Of a stretch of DNA of 25,024 nucleotides, positions 7,600 to 15,254 are shown piece by piece. Origin of the DNA: JANYGA01 sp031420415. GTDB lineage: Bacteria; Vulcanimicrobiota; Vulcanimicrobiia; Vulcanimicrobiales; Vulcanimicrobiaceae. Made by a program: the position numbers and the translations under genes. The notes beneath the pieces are model-generated. The model searched no databases, was not told where the DNA came from, and was given only the letters and a program-made list of their open reading frames with translations. Position 1 is the first letter of the stretch, and each line of letters starts with the position of its first letter. The stretch lies in the NCBI GenBank assembly GCA_031420415.1, contig JANOMT010000010.1, forward strand, positions 1 through 25,024. The letters are read 5' to 3'.

Positions 7600-9210
7600 A
7601 TGTTACTGGGTGCGATCGACGTCGGTACCAATTCGATTCATTTGATCGTCGTCGAACTCGATCCGCGCTTCGGCACGTCGCGCACGATTCTCAAGGCACG
7701 CGAGATGGTGCGGCTCGGCGGTGGCGACGCGCTCGCACGCGGTCACCTCAGCAAGAAAGCCGTCCAACGCGGCGTCACGGCGATCGCGAAATTTGCGGCG
7801 GCCGCGCGCGCTGCGGGCGCGAACGATATCCGCGCGGTCGCGACCTCGGCCGTGCGGGAGGCCTCCAACCGCGAGGAGTTTCTCGCAGCGGTTCGCGCGA
7901 CGTGCGGCGTCGTCGTCGACGTGCTCGACGACGTCGAGGAAGCGCGTCTCATCCATCTCGGCGTCAGTCGTGGCTACCCACTCGGCGACCGCGTCGCCTG
8001 TATCTTCGATATCGGCGGCGGCTCGACGGAGTTCGTCGTCGGCGACGCGGATCGCGCGTTCTATCTGCACAGCGTGCGCGCCGGAAGTTTACGGCTCTAC
8101 GATGAGTACTTGCGCGACGACAGTGCGGGCAGTCTCGGGTACCGGGCACTCGAAAAGTACGTTCGTGCAACGATCGCGCCCGTCGCAGCCCAACTCGCCG
8201 ATTACCGTTTCGACACGCTCATCGGTACGTCGGGCACCGTCCTCGGCCTCGCCGCGCTCGACGTTGCGGAGACGGGCATCGCGACGCAACGCTCCCACGG
8301 CTACGTCTTGCGTCTCGACCGGGTGCGCGCGTTGCAGAAGACGATGATCAAACTCGGGCCGATCGAGCGGCGCAAGATGCCGGGTATGAATCCACGCCGT
8401 AGCGATATCATCGTGGCGGGAACCGCAGTCGTGATCGCGGTGATGGAAGCACTCGGTCGCGACGAACTCGTCGTGAGCGATCGTGCGCTACGCGAGGGGA
8501 TCGTCGTCGATTTTCTCGAGCGCAACATCGCGATCGCGCGTACGCTCGGGAACGAACAGACGCGCCGCTTCGATGCGGCTCTCGGCCTCGCGCGCCGCTT
8601 CGGACAACTCGACGCGCACCAATATCATGTCGGGGCTCTCGCGTTGCAGATTTTTGACGGACTCTCCGAACTGCATCGCTTCGAACCCGCCGATCGCGAC
8701 GCGCTCTTTGCGGCGGCGATCGTGCACGACGTCGGCCGAGCGATTGCGATGAGCGCGCATCACAAGCATGGCGCATACGTCGTGCGCAATGCGGGCCTGA
8801 CGGGTTGGCGACCGGAGGAGGTCGAGCTGATCGCCGCACTCGTGAGATACCATCGCAAGTCGCAGCCGAAGCCGACTCACGCCGAGTGGGCCAACGCGTC
8901 CCCCGCGCTACGACGGAAGATCGAGGGGCTCGGCGGAATTCTGCGCGTTGCGGACGGGCTCGACCGGCGGCGCCTCTCCGTCGTTTCGGCATTAAACCTT
9001 TCCGTTACGGCGACGACGGTCGATCTCGTTCTCGAGACGACCCAGGATGCGCGATCCGAGATCGACGGCGCGCGCTTCAAAGGCGATCTTTTCGAACGTA
9101 CCTTCGGGCGGACGCTCGCGTTTACGACCGTCGAACGCGACGGTTACGCGACGCCGTTCGATAGCGAACCCAGCGTCGCGGAGATCGACGCGGCGAGTCT
9201 CTCGGGGTAG
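7600..9210 (+). CDS. Ppx/GppA-family exopolyphosphatase / pppGpp phosphohydrolase with C-terminal HD domain
   Basis: A 536-residue cytoplasmic enzyme. Residues 1-300 form the actin-like Ppx/GppA fold: AIDVGTNSIHLIV (D7, G9-S12) is the first phosphate loop and DIGGGSTEF (D137-T143) the second, with LIGTSGTVLGLA between them and the later DIIVAGTAVV and DRALREGIV blocks. The remainder is an HD-type helical domain with HDVGRA (H376, D377), as in full-length PPX2/GppA enzymes. The family removes terminal phosphate from polyphosphate or converts pppGpp to ppGpp; sequence alone does not separate these. ATG 7600 opens directly on the conserved strand. Its neighbour on the other strand is a CHAD (polyphosphate-binding) pair whose end overlaps this gene by 67 bases, which favours a polyphosphate role. 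Confidence 0.93.
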   Translation: MLLGAIDVGTNSIHLIVVELDPRFGTSRTILKAREMVRLGGGDALARGHLSKKAVQRGVTAIAKFAAAARAAGANDIRAVATSAVREASNREEFLAAVRATCGVVVDVLDDVEEARLIHLGVSRGYPLGDRVACIFDIGGGSTEFVVGDADRAFYLHSVRAGSLRLYDEYLRDDSAGSLGYRALEKYVRATIAPVAAQLADYRFDTLIGTSGTVLGLAALDVAETGIATQRSHGYVLRLDRVRALQKTMIKLGPIERRKMPGMNPRRSDIIVAGTAVVIAVMEALGRDELVVSDRALREGIVVDFLERNIAIARTLGNEQTRRFDAALGLARRFGQLDAHQYHVGALALQIFDGLSELHRFEPADRDALFAAAIVHDVGRAIAMSAHHKHGAYVVRNAGLTGWRPEEVELIAALVRYHRKSQPKPTHAEWANASPALRRKIEGLGGILRVADGLDRRRLSVVSALNLSVTATTVDLVLETTQDARSEIDGARFKGDLFERTFGRTLAFTTVERDGYATPFDSEPSVAEIDAASLSG

Positions 9211-9611
9211 GGGGTCTCCGCGCCCCGCCAGAGCGCGCGCCCGGTCTCGAGCGCGCGCTTGCGCTCGCGGATGGCTTGCGCTCGGAGCGTCTCCAGGCCC
9301 GGAAGGCGAGGATCGTTTGCCGGTAATGCTTTGGCGAGCGCGGCGTACGTGCGCCCGAAGGTGTCGGCGTCGGCGAGATCGCCCAAACGTTCTTGAAGGA
9401 GCGCGAGGAGATCGAGAGCGTTGAGCGCTTCATCGCGAGCGATCGGGACGGCAAGTTCTAGCGTGTAGCGCAGGCGTTTGACGTCGATGCGCAGTGCGTG
9501 TAATTCGGCGTCGTGACCCCGTTTGAACGCTCCACTCGCACCACTTAGAAGCGCGCGCGAGCGTTTGCGGATGATGCGCGCGAGCGTCTTCCCAAACATC
9601 GGTTCAGGCAT
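9144..9611 (-). CDS. C-terminal half of a split CHAD domain protein
   Basis: This frame encodes 155 residues with the second CHAD histidine/arginine helix, ELHALRIDVKRLRYTLEL, followed by LLALLQERLGDLADADTF, the typical C-terminal half of a CHAD domain. The first half is encoded just upstream in another frame. ATG 9611 lies inside the end of that gene, so start and stop overlap by eight bases. The frame is open upstream to 9866 but that stretch is antisense-like and not CHAD. CHAD (conserved histidine alpha-helical domain) proteins bind inorganic polyphosphate through basic surfaces and locate to polyphosphate granules. Either the two halves assemble as separate chains, or this is a frameshifted gene. 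The 3' end runs 67 bases into the convergent ppx gene. Confidence 0.75.
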   Translation of the reverse strand: MPEPMFGKTLARIIRKRSRALLSGASGAFKRGHDAELHALRIDVKRLRYTLELAVPIARDEALNALDLLALLQERLGDLADADTFGRTYAALAKALPANDPRLPGLETLRAQAIRERKRALETGRALWRGAETPYPERLAASISATLGSLSNGVA

Positions 9612-10059
9612 CGTTCGTTCCGGGGAAGAGATCGCGATCAAATTGTGAGAGTTCGATTGCGAGTGCCGCGAGGGCCGTGCGTCGTCGTTCGGCAAGCGTC
9701 TCGATCGCGAAGCCGATTCCGGCGCGATCGGTGCTTGGCGCTCCGGCGAGCGCAGCACGAAGAACGGCGAGATGGACGTCGGCGTCTCGGACGGGCCCGA
9801 GTTTGCGACCGATCCGTCGCGCCGAACGGCGCATATCTCGGCGACGCTTCGAGGGGATGGTCTCACCGAAGGTCACGAGCGCCGAGCGCAGCCGGCGGAT
9901 CGAGACGCGCATGTCGTGCACGGCCCGCGTATCGTCTCCGCGCAAGACTGCAGGCGTCGCGCACGTGGTGTCCCGGACGAGCGCCTCGATCACGATGCGC
10001 GCGGCTGCGGTCGTATCGAGACCCGCGTGCAAACCATCGTAGTGTGGGGCTTTTGCCAT
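9604..10059 (-). CDS. N-terminal half of a split CHAD domain protein
   Basis: A 151-residue protein carrying only the first half of a CHAD domain: AVHDMRVSIRRLRSAL, the conserved histidine/arginine helix, then RRIGRKLGPVRDADVHLAVL and a long helix ending SQFDRDLFPGTNDA. It stops at TGA 9604-9606, where a complete CHAD protein (about 280 residues or more) would continue. The missing half follows in a different frame. I prefer ATG 10059, which has a GGGGG ribosome-site-like stretch five or six bases upstream; the frame opens as far as 10113. It is divergent from the response regulator gene over 63 bases, so a shared promoter region with the phosphate two-component system is possible. Domain identity is firm; whether the protein is functional as a half is open. 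Confidence 0.78.
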   Translation of the reverse strand: MAKAPHYDGLHAGLDTTAAARIVIEALVRDTTCATPAVLRGDDTRAVHDMRVSIRRLRSALVTFGETIPSKRRRDMRRSARRIGRKLGPVRDADVHLAVLRAALAGAPSTDRAGIGFAIETLAERRRTALAALAIELSQFDRDLFPGTNDA

Positions 10060-10122
10060 CGAAACCCCCGTCGTGTGACGTAGCAGAGGTGCGGTGATCC
10101 GCGAAGCCAACACTGCGAACGT

Positions 10123-10827
10123 ATGGTGGCAGCCGTCCCCCAGGTAAAGAAGATATTGATCGTCGACGATGAGTCGGCGATCCTTCAGACGTTACGCTTT
10201 AATTTAGAACGTAACGGCTACGCCGTCGCGACGGCGGGCGACGGACGCACGGCGGTCGCCCTCGCTGGTAGCGAACACCCCGATCTCATCATCATGGATA
10301 TCATGCTGCCGGTGCTCGATGGCATCGAGGCGTGCAAAGAGATCCGTAAGACCAGCGACGTGCCGATCATCATGCTCACCGCTCGCGATCAAGAGATCGA
10401 TAAAGTGCTCGCGCTCGAACTCGGCGCGGACGACTACGTGACCAAACCATTCTCGTTGCACGAATTTCTCGCGCGTGTCAAAGCACGTTTACGCCGGCAG
10501 AACAATAACGACGCGGCCGCACGCAGCGAAGCGATCGCGATCGCGGACCTCGTCCTCGATCCATCGCGTCAATCGTTGACGGTGCGCGATAAGGCGGTCG
10601 CCCTCGCACCCAAAGAATTCAATCTTCTACACGTCCTGCTTGAAAATCGTGGCCGCGTGGTCACTCGCCAGACGCTCTTGGACAAAGTTTGGGGCTACGA
10701 TTTCGAAGGCGAACACCAAACGATCAGCGTTCACATTCGGTGGTTGCGCGAGAAAATCGAAATCGATCCCAATAACCCGGCACACATCATCACGGTCCGC
10801 AGTCGCGGCTACATGTTTAAAGAGTAG
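10123..10827 (+). CDS. OmpR/PhoB-family response regulator
   Basis: A 234-residue DNA-binding response regulator. The receiver domain (about 8-122) has the acidic pair D15-D16, phospho-acceptor D59 in DLIIMDIMLP, T86 in IIMLTARD and K108 in YVTKPFS. The C-terminal winged helix (about 140-233) reads LAPKEFNLLHVLLENRGRVVTRQTLLDKVWGYDF and ends ITVRSRGYMFKE, typical of PhoB/PhoP/OmpR regulators. The kinase gene begins two bases after its stop, so the pair is one operon. Its proximity to ppx, CHAD and pstSCAB and the PHO-box-like array ahead of pstS suggest a phosphate-starvation role (PhoB/PhoP-like). That role is inferred from context; the family call is certain. ATG 10123 has no strong ribosome site. 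Confidence 0.92.
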   Translation: MVAAVPQVKKILIVDDESAILQTLRFNLERNGYAVATAGDGRTAVALAGSEHPDLIIMDIMLPVLDGIEACKEIRKTSDVPIIMLTARDQEIDKVLALELGADDYVTKPFSLHEFLARVKARLRRQNNNDAAARSEAIAIADLVLDPSRQSLTVRDKAVALAPKEFNLLHVLLENRGRVVTRQTLLDKVWGYDFEGEHQTISVHIRWLREKIEIDPNNPAHIITVRSRGYMFKE

Positions 10828-10829
10828 CC

Positions 10830-11984
10830 GTGATCGCCGAAGTCCTTCTCGCTGCGGGCGCGGGCGTGGCCGCTGGAGTCGCCTTCGCGCGGCGACCGCA
10901 CGCCTCGAGCGGCAACGGCGAGAACGCGCGCGTGGAGACACCGGGCGCCGATGGCTCGGATTCACGCTTCGAGCAATTACTACGGTCCTTGACCGTCGGC
11001 GTCGTGACCGTCGACGCACGTGGCCAGATCGACGCACTCAACGCAGCTGCAGCAACGATCTTCGAGCTCGGCGCGCGGCCCGTACTCGGCCGCGCGCTCA
11101 TCGAAGCGATTCCATCCTTCGAGCTCGATCGCCGCGTGCGCGAAGCGCTCGGCGGCCACCCCTCGCGCGGCCGAATCACGTTCGGGTCGGCCCGCGATTC
11201 GCCGACGCTCGCGGTTGCGACCTTACCCCTGGATGGAACCGATGGCGCGCTCGTGATCGCGAGCGATGAAACGCGGCTCTTCGAGCTGGAACAAACGCGA
11301 CGCGATTTCATATCGAGCGTCTCGCACGAATTGCGTACGCCACTGTCCTCGATCAATCTCATGATCGAGACGGTGCTCGACAATGACGGCGATCAAGAAG
11401 CCCTCGACCTCTTTTTGCCGCGCATCAAACAAGAAGTCGACCGTATGGTGCATCTCGTGGTCGATCTGCTCGAACTCGCGAAAGCGGAATCGGGACAGCT
11501 GCGGTTGCGCCGCGAGACGCTCGACGTTACGAAGCTCGCGACGACGGCGCTCGCAAACTTCGAGCCGCGCGCCGAGCGCCTTGGCGTGCGCCTGAAACTC
11601 ACGGGCGAGGCCGCACCGCTCGACGGCGATCCCGATCGGCTCGCGCAAGTCTTCGTCAATCTCATCGATAACGCGCTGCGTCATACGCCGACGGGCGGAA
11701 CCGTCGACGTTTCCGTCGTGCCGCAGGAAGGTGCGCTCACGATCGTCGTGCGCGATACGGGCGTCGGCATTCCGTTCAACGATTTGCCGCACATCTTCGA
11801 ACGCTTCTACGTCGTCGATCGCTCGCGAACGCGCGATTCGGCGGGCACGGGTCTCGGGCTTTCCATCGTGAAGCAAATCGTCGAGGCACACGGCGGAACG
11901 ATCGTCGCGGATTCCGTCTTCGGTCGCGGTGCGACGCTCACGTGCGTGTTTCCCGTGATGCGCGTCGCTTCGACCCCGGTCTGA
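10830..11984 (+). CDS. PhoR-type sensor histidine kinase
   Basis: A 384-residue kinase starting at GTG 10830, two bases after the regulator's stop. Domains in order: one hydrophobic N-terminal segment (about 2-20), a short linker, a PAS-like domain at about residues 45-140 (LLRSLTVGVVTVDARGQIDALN and following), a dimerisation helix with the phospho-acceptor H166 in SHELRTPLSSINLMIE, then an HATPase domain with N box FVNLIDNALRHTP, G1 DTGVGIP, F box HIFERFY and G2 GTGLGLSIVKQIVEAHGG. There is no periplasmic sensor loop and no recognisable HAMP, matching PhoR-type kinases that sense through the Pst transporter. PhoU, which normally links Pst and PhoR, is not encoded nearby. The end overlaps the convergent acyltransferase gene by 47 bases. 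Confidence 0.9.
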   Translation: MIAEVLLAAGAGVAAGVAFARRPHASSGNGENARVETPGADGSDSRFEQLLRSLTVGVVTVDARGQIDALNAAAATIFELGARPVLGRALIEAIPSFELDRRVREALGGHPSRGRITFGSARDSPTLAVATLPLDGTDGALVIASDETRLFELEQTRRDFISSVSHELRTPLSSINLMIETVLDNDGDQEALDLFLPRIKQEVDRMVHLVVDLLELAKAESGQLRLRRETLDVTKLATTALANFEPRAERLGVRLKLTGEAAPLDGDPDRLAQVFVNLIDNALRHTPTGGTVDVSVVPQEGALTIVVRDTGVGIPFNDLPHIFERFYVVDRSRTRDSAGTGLGLSIVKQIVEAHGGTIVADSVFGRGATLTCVFPVMRVASTPV

Positions 11985-13167
11985 TGCGGTTCCAATCGAA
12001 TGCGAAATTCTGTGGCTTGTGCGTGCTTAAAATCGGCCGCTCGACGAAATAGGTGAGGACCGTCGCGATCCCGAGCGAGAGCGCCCAACCGCCCGCGATG
12101 AAGGTAAATTTCCAACGCGGATCGCCGTGCGGATCGCCGTTGCGGCTCGGGATCGCATCGTGTTTCCAGAGCCAAATCATCACGAGCGTATGCCATAGGT
12201 AGACGTTATAGGAAATGAGCGAGAAGAAGATTGCGATTGGGTTGGCGACGAGCGTACGCCAGAAGCGGACGGCGAAGCACGACGCGAAGATCAGCGTACT
12301 CGTCGTGAGTGCGAAGAGCGTGCGGTTGAGCAAGATCCATTTCTCGCGACCGCCGATATCGTATTGAATTGCGTTCGCCGACTTCAGGAGCGCGAACGCT
12401 CCGAGCGCTGCCACGATCGCGACGACGGTCGCGACCGGCCGCGCACGAGCGAGAAACACATCGTTATCGCGGAGCCGTGAAACGCCGTACGCACACAGCA
12501 TCCCACTCGCGAAAATATCCGCGAATGCCGGCAGCTGCCGATTGACGGGCTCCACGAGTAAACAACAGGTTGCGGCACCGTAACGATACGCGAGCGCGAG
12601 CGCCACCATTACCGCGGCGACGAGGAAGGGCCGGCGCACGAAGATCCAGGCTAGCGCCGGAAAGACGAGATAGAACTGCGCTTCGATCGCGAGACTCCAG
12701 AAAACGGAATTCGCCGTTCCGAAATTATCGGAGAAGAAGTTCTGAACCAGGAGCGCGTGCTCGACGAGTGCGGGTCCGAGTGCGACGTTGACGTGCAACG
12801 ACCGTACCGAGATCGCCGTGAAGATGAGTGCGATTACGTACGACGGCGCGATCTTTAAAAAGCGGCGGATTGCGAACGTCCGAAGCGGGGTGGGCGTGCC
12901 TCCGCGAAAATGCCGTTCGACGATCGGAAAGAACAAGACGAAGCCGCTAATCGCAAAGAATAATTCGACGCCGAGATAGCCCGTGCGCGCGAAGACGTCG
13001 AGGGGAATCGTGACGCCGAAGAGGCGTGCGTCGGGCGTGTACCACGAGAAGAGCCACGTGTGATAAACGAGCACGAGCACGATTGCAAGACCCCGAAATC
13101 CGTCGAGAACTTCGGTTCCGTCGCGCGCGTGTTTCCGAAGGACATCACGCGTCGTTAACGGCGCCAT
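11938..13167 (-). CDS. Acyltransferase family 3 (OafA/YrhL-like) membrane protein
   Basis: A 409-residue polytopic membrane protein with about ten hydrophobic segments. The N terminus has the family signature LDGFRGLAIVLVLVYH (catalytic H36) followed by LGVELFFAISGFVLFFPI, and central WSLAIEAQFYLVFPAL is also typical. Such enzymes O-acylate surface sugars, lipids or antibiotics using cytoplasmic acyl-CoA. ATG 13167 is chosen because the conserved domain follows within 20 residues; the frame is open to a GTG at 13266, which would add a basic, non-conserved tail. It sits between the two-component genes and pstS on the other strand, sharing the 284-base gap with the pstS promoter. No SGNH domain is attached. 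Substrate is unknown. Confidence 0.88.
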   Translation of the reverse strand: MAPLTTRDVLRKHARDGTEVLDGFRGLAIVLVLVYHTWLFSWYTPDARLFGVTIPLDVFARTGYLGVELFFAISGFVLFFPIVERHFRGGTPTPLRTFAIRRFLKIAPSYVIALIFTAISVRSLHVNVALGPALVEHALLVQNFFSDNFGTANSVFWSLAIEAQFYLVFPALAWIFVRRPFLVAAVMVALALAYRYGAATCCLLVEPVNRQLPAFADIFASGMLCAYGVSRLRDNDVFLARARPVATVVAIVAALGAFALLKSANAIQYDIGGREKWILLNRTLFALTTSTLIFASCFAVRFWRTLVANPIAIFFSLISYNVYLWHTLVMIWLWKHDAIPSRNGDPHGDPRWKFTFIAGGWALSLGIATVLTYFVERPILSTHKPQNFAFDWNRIRPGSKRRASRETRT

Positions 13168-13345
13168 AAACCGCCGACGACGTCGCTCGGCGATACGACA
13201 GGGCCTTCGAACCAGGGTGATAGCCCGCGATATCGGGTTCTGCTGCTCGCCTTCGTGGAGCGGCACTCGCGCGAACGTACGTTACGTGAGGCGCGTTCAA
13301 TTGGTGTGGAACGCACCGACCTCATCGCGCAATCTGCTCCGAGCA

Positions 13346-13384
13346 TTAAGAGCTCCTTAACCTGTCGTTAAACTATGCTTAGGG
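13346..13384 (+). promoter_or_regulatory. PHO-box-like array: four TTAA-type hexamers at exact 11-bp spacing upstream of pstS
   Basis: Hexamers begin at 13346 (TTAAGA), 13357 (TTAACC), 13368 (TTAAAC) and 13379 (TTAGGG), each 11 bases apart with 5-base spacers. An 11-bp direct-repeat phase is known for PhoB boxes of enterobacteria (CTGTCAT repeats) and PhoP boxes of Bacillus (TTAACA repeats); CTGTCGT at 13362-13368 also resembles the former. The array lies 68 bases before the pstS start, the expected position for an OmpR-family activator. The natural candidate protein is the regulator encoded at 10123-10827. Binding is inferred. Confidence 0.7.
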
Positions 13385-13451
13385 TCGGACTGCGAGCATC
13401 GCTATCGACATCGCCGTCTCCATCTTCTTTTAAATCCCAGGAGGGTCTCCC

Positions 13452-14300
13452 ATGCTCCGGACCGCTCGACTCGCGGCCATTCTTGCCTGCGCGGCGCTTC
13501 TCGCGCCGAGCGTCGCCTTCGCCGACGTCTCGATCTCCGCAGCCGGTTCGACGGCGCTCCAGCCGCTCGTCCAGGCAGCGGCCGAAGCGTACCAGGCTCG
13601 TAATCCCGACCTGAAGATCAGCATCACGGGCGGCGGCTCGCGGACCGGTCTCGCGCTCGTATCTTCGGGTTCGGCTGACATCGGCAACTCCGACATCCTG
13701 GCGTCGAAAGAACAGACCGAGCCCTCCAGCGATGGTAAAAAGCCTGGCCTCGTCGATCATAAAGTATGTGCGGTTGGATTCGCACTCGTCGTTCATCCCG
13801 ACAATGGCGTGAAGGGCCTCACCAAGGCGCAGATCCAAGATATTTTCTCCGGTAAGGTGAAAAACTGGAAAGATGTCGGCGGCAAAGATCTCGCGATCAT
13901 CGTGATCAACCGTCCCGCAAGCTCCGGCACGCGCGCCGTTTTCGTGAAGACGGTCATGGGCAAGGCCGACCTTTCTCGCGATACGCTCGTCGAAGACGCC
14001 ACGGGTACCGTCGTTCAAAAAGTGACGCAAACCGCCGGCACGATTTCGTACGCGTCGTTTTCAGGCACGCACGGCAAAGCTGGAATCAACGAACTCGCAA
14101 TCGACGGCATCGCGCCAACGGAAGAGAACATCGAGAACGGCAAATACCCGTTCTGGTCCTACGAGCACATGTATACGAACGGCCCGCCGAGCAAGGACGT
14201 CTCGCGTTTCCTCGCGTTCGTCCAGAGCAACAGCTCGCTCGTGCGCAAGCTCGGGTACATCCTCACGCGCAACATCCAGAAACCCGAAAACGACCGCTAA
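13452..14300 (+). CDS. pstS: Phosphate ABC transporter substrate-binding protein PstS
   Basis: A 282-residue secreted phosphate-binding protein. A signal peptide of about 24 residues ends AFAD, without a lipobox cysteine, so it is periplasmic and soluble. The mature part begins SISAAGSTALQPLV, the PstS phosphate-binding opening, followed by TGGGSRTGLALVSSGSADIGNSD, IFSGKVKNWKDVGG and RPASSGTRAVF, all phosphate-coordinating segments of the family. The start is fixed by a strong AGGAGGG ribosome site six bases ahead of ATG 13452. The upstream region carries the PHO-box-like array, and pstC follows 72 bases later behind a hairpin. It shares the operon with pstC, pstA and pstB. Confidence 0.96.
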   Translation: MLRTARLAAILACAALLAPSVAFADVSISAAGSTALQPLVQAAAEAYQARNPDLKISITGGGSRTGLALVSSGSADIGNSDILASKEQTEPSSDGKKPGLVDHKVCAVGFALVVHPDNGVKGLTKAQIQDIFSGKVKNWKDVGGKDLAIIVINRPASSGTRAVFVKTVMGKADLSRDTLVEDATGTVVQKVTQTAGTISYASFSGTHGKAGINELAIDGIAPTEENIENGKYPFWSYEHMYTNGPPSKDVSRFLAFVQSNSSLVRKLGYILTRNIQKPENDR

Positions 14301-14310
14301 TGGTCTAGGA

Positions 14311-14348
14311 AAGCGGACGGAACGGTTGAATAGCCGGTCGGTCCGCTT
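14311..14348 (+). terminator. Stem-loop between pstS and pstC (attenuator or mRNA-stabilising hairpin)
   Basis: AAGCGGACGGAACGG (14311-14325) pairs with 14334-14348 over 15 positions with two mismatches and an 8-base loop. No T tract follows, so it is more likely a partial terminator or a stabiliser of the pstS part of the transcript. That would give more binding protein than permease, as is common in such operons. Confidence 0.55.
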
Positions 14349-14372
14349 CTGTCCGAGAGGAACGATTCCAGC

Positions 14373-15254
14373 ATGGTCGGCGTTCGCGCCAACAAAGCGC
14401 ATCGCGATGAGCGATTCGCGCTTACCGCCCTTATGGCGTGTAGCGGCATCTTCGTCGTCGCAATCGCACTCATTCTCGGCTTTCTCGCCTTCAGCGGAAC
14501 GCGGCTCTTCTTTTACGATCACGTCTCGCCATTCGAATTTTTGTTTTCGACGAATTGGGATGGCCTCGGGGGGCACTTCGGTGCCGCACCATTTATCGTC
14601 GGTTCGCTTATCGCGACGGGATTTGCGATTCTCGTCGGCGGGCCGCTAGGCGTGGCGATCGGCGTGTTCTTTTCCGAACTCGCGCCGAAGCGCGTTGCCG
14701 ACGCCATGAAGCCCGCAATCGAGGTGCTCGTCGGTATTCCTTCGGTGGTTTACGGTTGGCTCGGCCTAACCGTGCTCGTGCCGTTGATCGGTTCGATCTT
14801 TCACACCGGCGGCGACGGCCTACTCGCTGCGGGCATCGTCCTTTCGATCATGATCTTACCGACGGTGATTTCGCTTTCGGAAGACGCGCTTCGCGTCGTT
14901 CCGAACTCGATGCGCGAAGGCTCGGCTGCCCTCGGTGCGACGCGCTGGGAAACGATCTCGCGCGTGCTCATCCCATCTGCCAAGAGCGGACTTGCCGTCG
15001 CCGTCATCCTCGGTATCGCGCGCGCGATCGGTGAGACCCTCGCGATCCAACTCGTTCTCGGAAACGCGCCCGTCTTGGTAACGTCGCTCCTGCGACCGGC
15101 TTCGGCGCTCCCTTCGGAGATCGTGATGGATATGGGCGACGCACCCGACGGGACGCCCTTCCAACACGCGCTCTTCTCGATGGCATTCCTCTTGCTCCTC
15201 ATCGCGATGGGCTTGATCGTCCTCATTCGATTCGCCCTCCGGAAGCGGACGTAA
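14373..15254 (+). CDS. pstC: Phosphate ABC transporter permease PstC
   Basis: A 293-residue inner-membrane permease with six hydrophobic segments. The N-terminal cytoplasmic tail is basic. The central VLVGIPSVVYGWLGL and the ATP-binding-protein contact loop EGSAALGATRWETISRVLIPSAKSG, followed by AVILGIARAIGETLAIQLVLGN, are the PstC hallmarks. It forms the channel with PstA and is driven by PstB. ATG 14373 has a GAGAGG site about ten bases upstream. The stop at 15252-15254 is followed immediately by the pstA ATG, so translation is coupled. C-terminal half retains the SLLRPASALPSEI loop and the last membrane helix; nothing is missing. Confidence 0.95.
   Translation: MVGVRANKAHRDERFALTALMACSGIFVVAIALILGFLAFSGTRLFFYDHVSPFEFLFSTNWDGLGGHFGAAPFIVGSLIATGFAILVGGPLGVAIGVFFSELAPKRVADAMKPAIEVLVGIPSVVYGWLGLTVLVPLIGSIFHTGGDGLLAAGIVLSIMILPTVISLSEDALRVVPNSMREGSAALGATRWETISRVLIPSAKSGLAVAVILGIARAIGETLAIQLVLGNAPVLVTSLLRPASALPSEIVMDMGDAPDGTPFQHALFSMAFLLLLIAMGLIVLIRFALRKRT

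Noticed and set aside
9612..9866. Upstream extension of the C-terminal CHAD frame
   Set aside because: The text is serine/arginine-rich with no CHAD features and lies antisense-like within the N-terminal half gene's coding frame.
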